The notes under the pieces were generated by a model. That model was not told where the DNA came from. It saw only the letters and a list, made by a program, of their open reading frames with translations, and made no database searches. DNA of 64,000 nucleotides, taken from Bacillus_CJ salitolerans. Its GTDB lineage: Bacteria; Bacillota; Bacilli; Bacillales; SA4. Positions 8,344 to 15,575 of this stretch are shown one piece after another (position 1 is the first letter of the stretch; the number at the start of each line of letters is the position of its first letter). The DNA lies in NCBI RefSeq assembly GCF_042680805.1, contig NZ_JBHUEM010000003.1, forward strand, positions 372,001 through 436,000, given 5' to 3'. A program made the position numbers and the translations under genes.

Positions 8344-8568
8344 ACATTATTAGTTTATACACTGTTAGGGCTAAATCCAGCTCAAGCAGCCAGCCAAGAT
8401 GAAATGGCGACGATTTTTGCCACTTCATCCTACTCGAGGGAAAAAGAAAAATCACTTTTTCCTTGGTCAAATAACCTGTCATGAATAAAAGGGAAAACCA
8501 TCCTATTTTTCATGACAGGTTATTTGCTCTGCCTTAGGCTAAACGGTGCGCCTTAAGCCTTTTGTTCA
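8344..8568. repeat. Dispersed cloverleaf-like repeat, copy 1
   Basis: This is the longest version of a repeat found at least five times in the window. Landmarks in order are TAGTTTATACACTGTTAG, TCCAGC, the hairpin GATGAAATGGC...GCCACTTCATC, CTACTCGAGGG, the GGGAAAAAG...CTTTTTCC hairpin, the hairpin CAAATAACCTGTCATGA...TCATGACAGGTTATTTG, then GCCTTAGGCTAAACGG and GCCTTTTGTTC. Its right end overlaps the last codons of the leftward metallo-beta-lactamase-fold gene. Apparent short reading frames across it are not genes. Confidence 0.85.
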
Positions 8569-9506
8569 TTTTTATGAAAATAATCAATAAGTCCCATAGC
8601 ACAAACTTGGAGATCAAGTCTTAACAGTTCCTGTAATTCATTATTAGGTTTACACCCTTTAGAATCTATATATTTAGTAACTTTTTCAAAGAGGGTATCC
8701 TTAAGGAGATCGATCTGTGTAACAACATTTTCAAGTTCACTCATTTGGAGGATGGATTGAGTACAATCAAGAAAAACTGGTATCCAATAACGAAGTTGTT
8801 CAAAAATATGCTCAACCTGACGAGATGAGCCAAAATGACCAAAATAAATGCATGTTGGGTTTTGATTCTCAATTCTTTGGGCTGATTCAAGCATAGCTTC
8901 TGGATTGAACTGATTAGGTGAGGTAGTAGGCAGGAAAAGATGCATCTCTTCAAGTTGGGAATAGAAAACACCTATTGTATCACCAGTAAAGACCCCACCA
9001 GTTCTAGAATCCACTATACTAAAATGATGATAAGCATGTCCTGGAGAATTTAAAAATGTTAAATCAAAATTATTACCAAGCTCTAATCGATCACCATCAT
9101 CCTTTATGATGACTTTATCTTTAGGAATTGGCAATATTGGATCGAATAATTGATCAAATTTTTCTTTATAAACAGCTTTTGCACCTGCAATCAGTTTAGC
9201 AGGATCAACTAAATGTTTAGCACCTTTAGGGTGTACAATTACTTTAGCATTTACACAATGATCTAACAGTAATCCAACCCCACCTGCATGATCCAAATGT
9301 ACATGAGTGGCAATAATATAATCAATGGATTCAGGACTAATATGTAATGATTGTAACCCCCGAAGGATATGAGGGATAGAAGGACTAGCACTCGGATCAA
9401 TGATTACTTTCTTTTCTTCATCTAATACATATGTACCTGTTCGATTTGGCATACCTAAGTCAAATGCATCAATTAAATAACGGTGAGGACTTAGCTCACG
9501 TATCAT
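8553..9506 (-). CDS. Metallo-beta-lactamase-fold hydrolase
   Basis: This 317-residue protein has the MBL fold. The zinc-binding motif THVHLDHAGG is near residue 66, a second-site Asp occurs in FTGDTIG near residue 174, and a His occurs in the C-terminal IYFGHFG. The C-terminal 100 residues are helical, as in the family of uncharacterised thioesterase/glyoxalase-like hydrolases; the substrate cannot be told. The start ATG has GGAGGTAG upstream. The last residues (EQKA) and the stop codon are encoded within the right end of the dispersed repeat, so the original C-terminus may have been replaced. It is a single-gene unit transcribed opposite to its neighbours. Confidence 0.8.
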   Translation of the reverse strand: MIRELSPHRYLIDAFDLGMPNRTGTYVLDEEKKVIIDPSASPSIPHILRGLQSLHISPESIDYIIATHVHLDHAGGVGLLLDHCVNAKVIVHPKGAKHLVDPAKLIAGAKAVYKEKFDQLFDPILPIPKDKVIIKDDGDRLELGNNFDLTFLNSPGHAYHHFSIVDSRTGGVFTGDTIGVFYSQLEEMHLFLPTTSPNQFNPEAMLESAQRIENQNPTCIYFGHFGSSRQVEHIFEQLRYWIPVFLDCTQSILQMSELENVVTQIDLLKDTLFEKVTKYIDSKGCKPNNELQELLRLDLQVCAMGLIDYFHKNEQKA

Positions 9507-9794
9507 AATGTACTACCTCCTAGTAACATTTTGTAGAATGATAAAACCTCTGTGTAAAGGAATATCTAAAATAACCTATTAGGTAAATTCCATTTATATG
9601 GATAGAAAATAATCCATTGTTTATCCTAATATTAGAACAGATTTGGAAGTATTTGAATAGTTGAAAATTTTAAATTCATTAGGTTGTACTTGTACTTTAG
9701 CTCGTTACGTAATAAGGTAGTTTTATACTTACAGTATACTGTTGTTATTTTTTTCAGTAAAATAAAACAGTTATGTGTGAAAGGGGATTGGAAG

Positions 9795-10031
9795 ATGTCA
9801 AAGCTACAAGGAATATTACAACGATTAATTAGTTTAATGGAATCACAGGAGAATGGGGATCCGGCTCAACGTTTTTTTGAAGTGGACGGGGAAAAAAGAT
9901 GCAGTGTCACTTATTTTCCGAAAACAGAAACCTTTGAAATAGAAGTATACCAACAAGGTGAAAAGCCAAAACGATATCAATTCGATAACATTGATATGGC
10001 TACAATTGAGATTTACGATTTAATTCACTAA
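9795..10031 (+). CDS. ykuJ: YkuJ family protein
   Basis: This 78-residue soluble protein resembles B. subtilis YkuJ along its whole length, including the core QRFFEVDGEKRCSVTYF and the end FDNIDMATIEIYDLIH. YkuJ has a known small alpha/beta structure but no assigned function. The ATG at 9795 is chosen because AAGGGGATTGG lies directly upstream and because the length then equals the family's; a longer in-frame reading from 9684 lacks a ribosome site. A zinc-ribbon gene starts 18 bp downstream and ykuK follows, so the three may be co-transcribed. Confidence 0.88.
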   Translation: MSKLQGILQRLISLMESQENGDPAQRFFEVDGEKRCSVTYFPKTETFEIEVYQQGEKPKRYQFDNIDMATIEIYDLIH

Positions 10032-10049
10032 TAGGAGGAATATAATGGC

Positions 10050-10196
10050 ATGAATTATCCAGTGGTAACATGTCCGCGTTGTGAATCAAAGGATCGCCTT
10101 GAGAATGTTTTAACTGCACAATCTAATCAGAATGTTATCTTCACATGTCCAAAATGCTCTTACATAGAAAAAAACATTCGAACAAGTAAAGGATAG
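10050..10196 (+). CDS. 48-residue zinc-ribbon miniprotein
   Basis: A short frame encodes MNYPVVTCPRCESKDRL through to KCSYIEKNIRTSKG. Two Cys pairs (CPRC at residues 8-11 and CPKC at 33-36) form a classic zinc ribbon. The ribosome site AGGAGG is at 10033-10038. An overlapping ATG at 10045 would give only Met-Ala-stop and shares bases with the true start (ATGGCATGA). It lies between ykuJ and ykuK with short gaps, so co-transcription is likely. No function can be assigned; zinc-ribbon miniproteins often bind nucleic acid or partner proteins. Confidence 0.7.
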   Translation: MNYPVVTCPRCESKDRLENVLTAQSNQNVIFTCPKCSYIEKNIRTSKG

Positions 10197-10329
10197 TTTT
10201 TTAACAAGCTGACAAGCTTTTTTGTATAAGATAAAATATAAGCTTTACATATATGTAGTTGCTGAAAAGAATCATGTTCATTTTGTTTATTCACGAATAT
10301 CTTCAAATCTAGATTGAAGGAGTGAACAG

Positions 10330-10848
10330 ATGAGTGATCCGATGTTGTTTTATAATTTAACAGAGAACAACATGTCGTTTGAACGAGTCTTTTCAAGAAT
10401 GTTACGGTTCATTGAAGTAGAGCCTAGTTCATCTTATCATCTGTCTGTCGGTACCGATTCACATGTGCACCAACATGAGACAAGGTTTATTTCTGCCGTT
10501 CATATTCATCGAGTTGGAAAAGGAGCTTGGGGGTGTCTTAGGCAAATAACCATACCAAGAGAAATTATCAGTATAAGGGAAAAAATATCAATGGAAACAG
10601 CCTATTCCCAAGAGCTCGCTTGCAAGTTTACGGCAGCGCATTTAAATGAAATGACAGATATCCTTCTTCCTTATGCAGATGAAGGGGCAGACTTACGATT
10701 TGAAATTCATTTAGATATTGGACGAAGAGGGGCAACAAAAGAGCTCATTCAAGAAATGACCGGTAGGATAAATTCTATGGGATTAGAGGCAAAAATTAAA
10801 CCAGATTCATATACAGCTTCTAGCTATGCCAATCGTTATACGAAATAG
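10330..10848 (+). CDS. ykuK: YkuK family (RNase H-like) protein
   Basis: This 172-residue protein is homologous to B. subtilis YkuK. The family is predicted to share an RNase H-like fold: a first strand with conserved acids in LSVGTDSHVHQH near residues 39-50 and a later conserved Asp in HLDIGRRGATKELI. The start ATG is preceded by GAAGGAGTGAACAG. Gene order ykuJ-(zinc ribbon)-ykuK-abbA-darB follows B. subtilis. Enzymatic activity has not, to my knowledge, been shown for the family, so a nuclease role is inference. Confidence 0.85.
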   Translation: MSDPMLFYNLTENNMSFERVFSRMLRFIEVEPSSSYHLSVGTDSHVHQHETRFISAVHIHRVGKGAWGCLRQITIPREIISIREKISMETAYSQELACKFTAAHLNEMTDILLPYADEGADLRFEIHLDIGRRGATKELIQEMTGRINSMGLEAKIKPDSYTASSYANRYTK

Positions 10849-10917
10849 ATTAAACAAGTATATTTCATATAAATAGAACTATACATGTTAGTAGGGTTAT
10901 AAGATTGGGGGTGTGCT

Positions 10918-11115
10918 ATGAGCTATTGTATAAAACGGTCTCTTTCACCATTGAGTGAGTCACTGCTATTGGATGTTTTATTTGAACAAGGATTCGCACT
11001 TGAACTTATAAGCTGTGAATTAACTGATATCGAAAATGGACTTAAAGAAGTATCTGAAACCCGTTATAAACAGTTAGTTTCCTTGTATCATGAATTAAAT
11101 CAATTGGAAGCGTAA
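10918..11115 (+). CDS. abbA: AbrB antirepressor AbbA
   Basis: This 65-residue, all-helical protein matches the B. subtilis antirepressor AbbA in length, position (between ykuK and ykuL/darB) and core pattern: LLLDVLFEQGFALELISCEL followed by TDIENGLKEV and RYKQLVSLYHEL. In B. subtilis AbbA is made under Spo0A control, mimics DNA and sequesters the transition-state repressor AbrB, releasing stationary-phase genes. The start ATG follows TTGGGGGTGTGCT. A terminator begins at its stop codon. Identification is by recalled sequence pattern plus synteny. Confidence 0.75.
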   Translation: MSYCIKRSLSPLSESLLLDVLFEQGFALELISCELTDIENGLKEVSETRYKQLVSLYHELNQLEA

Positions 11116-11146
11116 AAAGAATCCTCTTTGGATTTCTTTTTTTTTT
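11114..11146 (+). terminator. Terminator of abbA
   Basis: AAGAATCC and GGATTTCTT form a stem around a short loop, followed by a run of at least nine T residues. Confidence 0.8.
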
Positions 11147-11159
11147 GATGAATAAGAAA

Positions 11160-11265
11160 TTATAAGTTTTTGATTGTATCATATTACGATGTGTTAAGTT
11201 ATCCAGCACCAGCGCCCAGCCTAGATGAAATGGCGACGATCTTTGCCATTTCATCAACTCGAGTT
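11160..11265. repeat. Dispersed cloverleaf-like repeat, copy 2 (5' half only)
   Basis: This contains the leader TATAAGTTT, TCCAGCACCAGCGCCCAGCC and the hairpin GATGAAATGGC...GCCATTTCATC, and ends at the CTCGAG box. The downstream hairpins and closing GGCTAAACGG segment of other copies are absent, so this copy is truncated at or near CTCGAG. Confidence 0.8.
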
Positions 11266-11783
11266 TTATACAGTGAAACTTCCATCAGTGAATTTTGCTG
11301 ATGGTTAGATGAACCAATCGGACTCTTTCTTGCGGTTTTGTTTTTTACTGCCAGCTTGCGCCTTTAGTTTTATTCGCTTTAACTGGCTCTAAGACCCCAC
11401 TTCAAAACTTTAGAAGATTCGAAGCAGTGTAAGCGGGAGATAATCAGTAAGAACCCGATAAAAGAAACACAGTCTATGATCTCCACATCAAGTGGCAACG
11501 CCTGAGTGACCCTAATCGTGCGGGCCAACAATCAGTGGAGGATGATGAAAGCCTTCATTGAAGTTTTACTTTATACATATAATTCGTAGTTAAGTCAATA
11601 AACAGTCACACGAAAATTGAGATTCCAACAATGATCCGTTTGTAACATTTTTCTGTTCAAAAAATGTTATTATTCAATAAAAGAAAAGAAATATGTTAAA
11701 ATGAAAAATGGGTTTCACTAGACAACTATCTTTTGAACAAATATATAGTATATAGTGACTAACTAATGTAAGGGGAATCAGCC
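11266..11783. other. Gene-free stretch with orphan structured non-coding segment
   Basis: No supported gene lies here. From about 11300 to 11570 several complementary pairs are visible: CCATCAG/CTGATGG (11282-11304), CCCACTT with AAGCGGG (11396-11437, one mismatch), CCC/GGG (11510-11524), and CTCCAC (11481-11486) with GTGGAG (11535-11540). The CCAC of the last pair could instead pair with a nearby GTGG (11492-11495). A ribosome-site-like GTGGAGGATGATG at 11535 leads into a frame of only 14 codons. TAACATTTTT/AAAAATGTTA at 11643-11669 is a further hairpin upstream of darB. The look is that of a structured RNA or an insertion-sequence end. Confidence 0.45.
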
Positions 11784-12227
11784 ATGATTAGTCTTCAAAG
11801 TGGAGAGTTTGTAGAAACAACAATAAAAGATTTAATTATCTCATCTGATAAAGTTGCGCATGTTCAAATCGGGAACAGCTTGGAGCATGCATTACTAGTT
11901 CTAGTAAAGTCGGGATATTCAGCAATACCAGTATTGGACCCTGGGTACAGATTACATGGGTTAATTAGTACTGCCTTAATACTTGATACAACACTTGGAT
12001 TAGAAAGAATTGAATTTGAACGTTTAGAAACCATGAAAGTAGAAGAAGTAATGAATAAAGAAATTCCAAGACTTCATATTCAAGATTCTTTTTCTAATGG
12101 CTTACAATTGGTCATTAATCATCCATTTGTGTGTGTTCAAAATGATGACGAAGTTTTTGAAGGGATATTAACAAGAAGAGTGATTTTAAAGCAACTAAAC
12201 CAGCACATAAAAAAGTTAAACAAGTAA
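11784..12227 (+). CDS. darB: c-di-AMP-binding CBS-domain protein DarB (CbpB)
   Basis: This 147-residue protein consists of two CBS domains (about residues 12-70 and 80-140), with the recognisable core KVAHVQIGNSLEHALLVL and YSAIPVLDPGYRLHGLI. Length and sequence match B. subtilis YkuL, now DarB. There the apo form binds and activates Rel (p)ppGpp synthesis and also stimulates pyruvate carboxylase PycA, and c-di-AMP binding blocks both, linking potassium/c-di-AMP status to metabolism. The start ATG has AAGGGGAA upstream. PycA and the c-di-AMP receptor KtrC are encoded in this same window. A terminator follows directly. Confidence 0.9.
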   Translation: MISLQSGEFVETTIKDLIISSDKVAHVQIGNSLEHALLVLVKSGYSAIPVLDPGYRLHGLISTALILDTTLGLERIEFERLETMKVEEVMNKEIPRLHIQDSFSNGLQLVINHPFVCVQNDDEVFEGILTRRVILKQLNQHIKKLNK

Positions 12228-12228
12228 T

Positions 12229-12257
12229 AGGCGTTGACCGAGTTGGTCAGCCCTTTT
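12229..12257 (+). terminator. Terminator of darB
   Basis: GGCGTTGACC and GGTCAGCC form a stem around a short loop, followed by CTTTTT. Confidence 0.7.
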
Positions 12258-12291
12258 TAAATAAGAAATTCAAGTAGAAAGGGTGAAAAAA

Positions 12292-13800
12292 ATGCCAGAG
12301 GCATTATCAAACGCCTTACATAATGAACAAGGAAAACAAACAAAACGTCCATTTGTTTTAGCCGCTGTTATGCTTGCAATGTTTATGGCAGCCATTGAGG
12401 CAACGATTGTATCTACTGCCATGCCTGCAATTGTAGGTGATTTAGGTGGTTTTTCACTCTATAGCTGGGTATTTTCTTCCTATTTACTAATGAATGCAGT
12501 AACGGTGTTAATTTATGGAAAGTTATCGGATTTGTTCGGTAGAAAACCAGTTCTTATATTTGGCATTGTATTTTTTATGATAGGCTCGATTCTGTGTGGT
12601 CTAGCAACATCGATGGAGATGCTGATATTCTATAGATTTATACAAGGATTTGGTGCAGGTGCAGTCATGCCAATCGCTTCTACTATTGTAGGAGATCTAT
12701 ATACAAAGGAAGAACGTGCAAAGATACAGGGATACTTGTCTAGTGTTTGGGGAATTTCTGCGATATTAGGTCCCGCAATTGGAGGATTACTCGTCCAGTA
12801 TTTTAACTGGAAGTATGTTTTTTGGTTAAATGTACCTCTTGGGGTATTGGCGATTGTAATTTTATATTTTTACTTACATGAGGGAATTGAGAAAAAGAAA
12901 CATAATATCGATTATCCAGGTGCAATATTATTATTTATTAGTGTATCTGCGTTAATGGTTGTTTTAGTTGAAGGAGGCGTAAGATGGCAATGGCTGTCTA
13001 CACCGATCCTTTCGTTACTAGGTATATTTGTTGTAACCATTCTGTTATTTATTTGGCAGGAACAACGAGTTGGTGAACCGATGATGCCTTTTAGTATATG
13101 GAAGGAACGGTCAATCTTAATTGCGAATCTTGCCTCATTAACTACGGGAGTCATGCTTATCGGGATTTCTAGCTTCTTACCAGCATTTGTACAAGGGGTA
13201 ATGGAAAGAACACCTATAGTAGCAGGTTTCACATTAACGACGATGTCAATTGGATGGCCGATAGCAGCAACTATTGCAGGACGTTTGCTTTTGAGAATTG
13301 GATTTAGAGGAACGTCCATTATTGGGGGAGTATCTCTTATAGTTGGGTCTATCCTTTTCGTTACGATGTCCCCTGATTCTGGTCCTTTGTGGGCTGCTGT
13401 AGCATCTTTTTTCGTAGGTATTGGAATGGGCTTCACAACGACTGCTTTTATTGTGTCGATTCAAAGTACTGTTGAATGGCAACAAAGGGGCATTGCTACT
13501 GCCGCAAATATGTTCATGCGAACATTAGGCAGTACAATTGGGGCTGCATTACTCGGTGGTATACTTAATAGTAAGCTTCAGCAAATGATTCATACAGCAG
13601 GAATAGAAAGCTCGGTAAACGTAGATACAACCAATATCTTATTAAATGAAGAGCAACGGAATAGCTTGTCTGAGTCGATCCGTTCTGTCCTTCAAGATGG
13701 GCTTACCATCGGGCTACATAATGTGTATTTAGTTGTATTAGCTTTTGCAGTTGTTAGCTTTTTGTTAGTCTTATTTTTACCAAAAAACAAATCAAGTTAA
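12292..13800 (+). CDS. MFS drug-exporter-like transporter (DHA2 type, 14 helices)
   Basis: This 502-residue integral membrane protein is of the major facilitator superfamily. It shows the DHA2 pattern: helix 1 with motif D1-like MAAIEATIVSTAMPAI, motif A GKLSDLFGRKPV after helix 2, and motif C-like GISAILGPAIGG in helix 5 typical of proton-driven drug antiporters. The substrate is unknown. The ATG at 12292 is preceded by AAAGGGTG; a GTG at 12283 lies inside that ribosome site. It sits between darB and ccpC, where as I recall B. subtilis has no such gene, so it is probably an insertion. The stop is only 25 bp from ccpC, so the two could be co-transcribed. Confidence 0.87.
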   Translation: MPEALSNALHNEQGKQTKRPFVLAAVMLAMFMAAIEATIVSTAMPAIVGDLGGFSLYSWVFSSYLLMNAVTVLIYGKLSDLFGRKPVLIFGIVFFMIGSILCGLATSMEMLIFYRFIQGFGAGAVMPIASTIVGDLYTKEERAKIQGYLSSVWGISAILGPAIGGLLVQYFNWKYVFWLNVPLGVLAIVILYFYLHEGIEKKKHNIDYPGAILLFISVSALMVVLVEGGVRWQWLSTPILSLLGIFVVTILLFIWQEQRVGEPMMPFSIWKERSILIANLASLTTGVMLIGISSFLPAFVQGVMERTPIVAGFTLTTMSIGWPIAATIAGRLLLRIGFRGTSIIGGVSLIVGSILFVTMSPDSGPLWAAVASFFVGIGMGFTTTAFIVSIQSTVEWQQRGIATAANMFMRTLGSTIGAALLGGILNSKLQQMIHTAGIESSVNVDTTNILLNEEQRNSLSESIRSVLQDGLTIGLHNVYLVVLAFAVVSFLLVLFLPKNKSS

Positions 13801-13825
13801 TGACAAATGATCAAAGGGGGCGTCT

Positions 13826-14707
13826 ATGCAAACATCGGAATGTAAGCTTCTCGTAACGTTAGCAGATGAGATGAATATGAGAAAAGCAGCTGAGAAACTA
13901 TTCGTCTCACAACCGGCGCTAAGTCAAAGATTGCAATCGATTGAAAAAGCTTGGGAAACACAAATATTTGTTCGATCACAAAAAGGACTTACCTTAACGC
14001 CTGCTGGAGAAAAAATTATAGAATATGCCAAAGGAGTAGTCGCAGAGGAGGAGAAGGTACGCGAGGAAATTAGTGCGTTAAACACTCAAGTTTATGGAAC
14101 ACTAAAGATTGCAGTAGCTTCAATTATTGGACAACACTGGTTGCCCAAAGTGTTAAAGCAATTCGTAAGCACCTATCCTCATGCGAAAATCTCATTAATT
14201 ACGGGGTGGAGTAGTGAGATTTTAAGGCATCTGTATGAAGATCAAGTACATATAGGAATTATTCGAGGAACCCCTGATTGGAAGGGGCGAAAGCAACATA
14301 TTTTAACTGATTTCCTCTATCTAGTAGATACTGAAATTCAACATTTAGATGAACTGAAGACGACTGAAAGACCGTTTATTCAATTTAAGAGTGATTCTAC
14401 TTACTATCAAGAAATTCAAGACTGGTGGCACAGGCAGTTTCAACAACCTCCAAAACGAACAATTGTTGTTGATCAAATTGAAACATGTAAACAAATGGCA
14501 TTTCATGGAATTGGTTATGCAATCCTGCCCTCCATCACATTTCACGAGAATGATCCACCTGTTTACAAGATCCCCCTTTATGATGATCATAACCAAACGG
14601 TTAAACGTGATACTTGGTTACTTGGCTATGAGTCAGCTTTTCAATTAAAGCAGGTTGAAGCATTTCTTAAGATAGTGAGTCAAAATATTGACACTTTAGA
14701 TAAGTAA
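13826..14707 (+). CDS. ccpC: LysR-type catabolite regulator CcpC
   Basis: This 293-residue LysR-family regulator has an N-terminal winged helix-turn-helix (residues 5-62, including MRKAAEKLFVSQPALSQRL) and a substrate-binding-fold effector domain. Long stretches such as ASIIGQHWLPKVLK, ISLITGWSSEI, RPFIQFKSDSTYYQEIQ and DQIETCKQMAFHGIGYAILP match B. subtilis CcpC, which represses citrate synthase and aconitase genes and responds to citrate. The start ATG has AAAGGGGGCG upstream. In B. subtilis the flavodoxin genes ykuNOP follow; here dapH follows directly. Confidence 0.9.
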   Translation: MQTSECKLLVTLADEMNMRKAAEKLFVSQPALSQRLQSIEKAWETQIFVRSQKGLTLTPAGEKIIEYAKGVVAEEEKVREEISALNTQVYGTLKIAVASIIGQHWLPKVLKQFVSTYPHAKISLITGWSSEILRHLYEDQVHIGIIRGTPDWKGRKQHILTDFLYLVDTEIQHLDELKTTERPFIQFKSDSTYYQEIQDWWHRQFQQPPKRTIVVDQIETCKQMAFHGIGYAILPSITFHENDPPVYKIPLYDDHNQTVKRDTWLLGYESAFQLKQVEAFLKIVSQNIDTLDK

Positions 14708-14779
14708 TTTGCTTGTCATTATAATTATCGTTTGATAGAGTTAAACTATTCGAGGTACTTTCAAGGAGGTCATATACAT

Positions 14780-15496
14780 ATGAAAATGATGGATGCAAAT
14801 GAGATAATCTCATTCATACAGAAAAGTGAAAAGAAAACTCCCGTTAAGGTCTATGTAAAAGGGAATTTATCTGATATAGAGTGGGGTTCTAATACAAAAA
14901 CGTTCTTTAATGGTAACACTGGAGTAGTCTTTGGTGAGTGGACTGAAATCCAATCTGTTCTTGATGCCAATAAATCTAACCTTGAGGACTATGTTGTCGA
15001 AAATGACCGCAGAAATTCTGCAATCCCTCTTCTTGATCTAAAAGGAATCAAGGCTCGTATAGAGCCAGGTGCTATTATTAGAGATCAAGTAGAGATTGGT
15101 AATAATGCAGTTATCATGATGGGGGCACTTATTAATATTGGTGCTGTAATTGGTGAGGGTACAATGATTGATATGGGAGTTGTTCTTGGAGGTCGGGCGA
15201 CCGTTGGGAAGAATTGTCATATTGGAGCTGGCTCGGTATTAGCTGGTGTCATTGAACCACCTTCAGCAAAACCTGTTGTTGTAGAGGATGATGTGGTTGT
15301 CGGAGCAAATGCTGTTATTCTTGAAGGTATTACTGTAGGGAAAGGTGCAGTTGTCGCTGCTGGAGCTATAGTAATAGAAGATGTACCACCAAACACAGTG
15401 GTTGCGGGAACACCAGCAAGAGTGATTAAGCAAATTGATGAAAAGACAAAATCCAAAACAGAAATCAAGCAAGAATTACGTCAATTAAATGATTAA
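14780..15496 (+). CDS. dapH: Tetrahydrodipicolinate N-acetyltransferase
   Basis: This 238-residue enzyme acetylates tetrahydrodipicolinate with acetyl-CoA in the N-acetyl branch of diaminopimelate/lysine synthesis, supplying cell-wall cross-links. The N-terminal 90 residues match B. subtilis DapH (YkuQ). From about residue 90 the hexapeptide pattern (AIIRDQVEIGNNAVIMMGA, VVLGGRATVG, HIGAGSVLAG) builds a left-handed beta-helix with the acyltransferase ending VVAGTPARVIK. The ATG at 14780 is chosen for its strong AAGGAGGT at 14763-14770; a longer in-frame reading from 14732 would include that site. It is followed by the deacetylase of the same pathway, though a terminator lies between them. Confidence 0.93.
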   Translation: MKMMDANEIISFIQKSEKKTPVKVYVKGNLSDIEWGSNTKTFFNGNTGVVFGEWTEIQSVLDANKSNLEDYVVENDRRNSAIPLLDLKGIKARIEPGAIIRDQVEIGNNAVIMMGALINIGAVIGEGTMIDMGVVLGGRATVGKNCHIGAGSVLAGVIEPPSAKPVVVEDDVVVGANAVILEGITVGKGAVVAAGAIVIEDVPPNTVVAGTPARVIKQIDEKTKSKTEIKQELRQLND

Positions 15497-15502
15497 TAAA
15501 CC

Positions 15503-15537
15503 GGGAGAGCGTAGATCATGATCTACGCTTCCTTTTT
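15503..15537 (+). terminator. Terminator or attenuator between dapH and ykuR
   Basis: GGGAGAGCGTAGATC pairs with GATCTACGCTTCC, followed by TTTTT. The 20-bp core GCGTAGATCATGATCTACGC is a perfect palindrome. The next gene starts only 39 bp later, so partial read-through is plausible. Confidence 0.8.
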
Positions 15538-15575
15538 ACATTTGCTGAAATTTTTGAATGAATAGGGGATTACCA

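Noticed and set aside
8199..8484. Two short plus-strand reading frames (67 and 60 codons) before the MBL-fold gene
   Set aside because: They run across the long stem and the dispersed repeat copy 1 and translate repeat sequence found in non-coding sites elsewhere; no good ribosome site.
10160..10396. 78-codon minus-strand frame between the zinc-ribbon gene and ykuK
   Set aside because: It overlaps the starts and ends of better supported plus-strand genes and has no ribosome site.
12912..13436. 174-codon minus-strand frame inside the MFS transporter gene
   Set aside because: It is a shadow of a strongly coding membrane protein on the other strand; no ribosome site and no recognisable domain.
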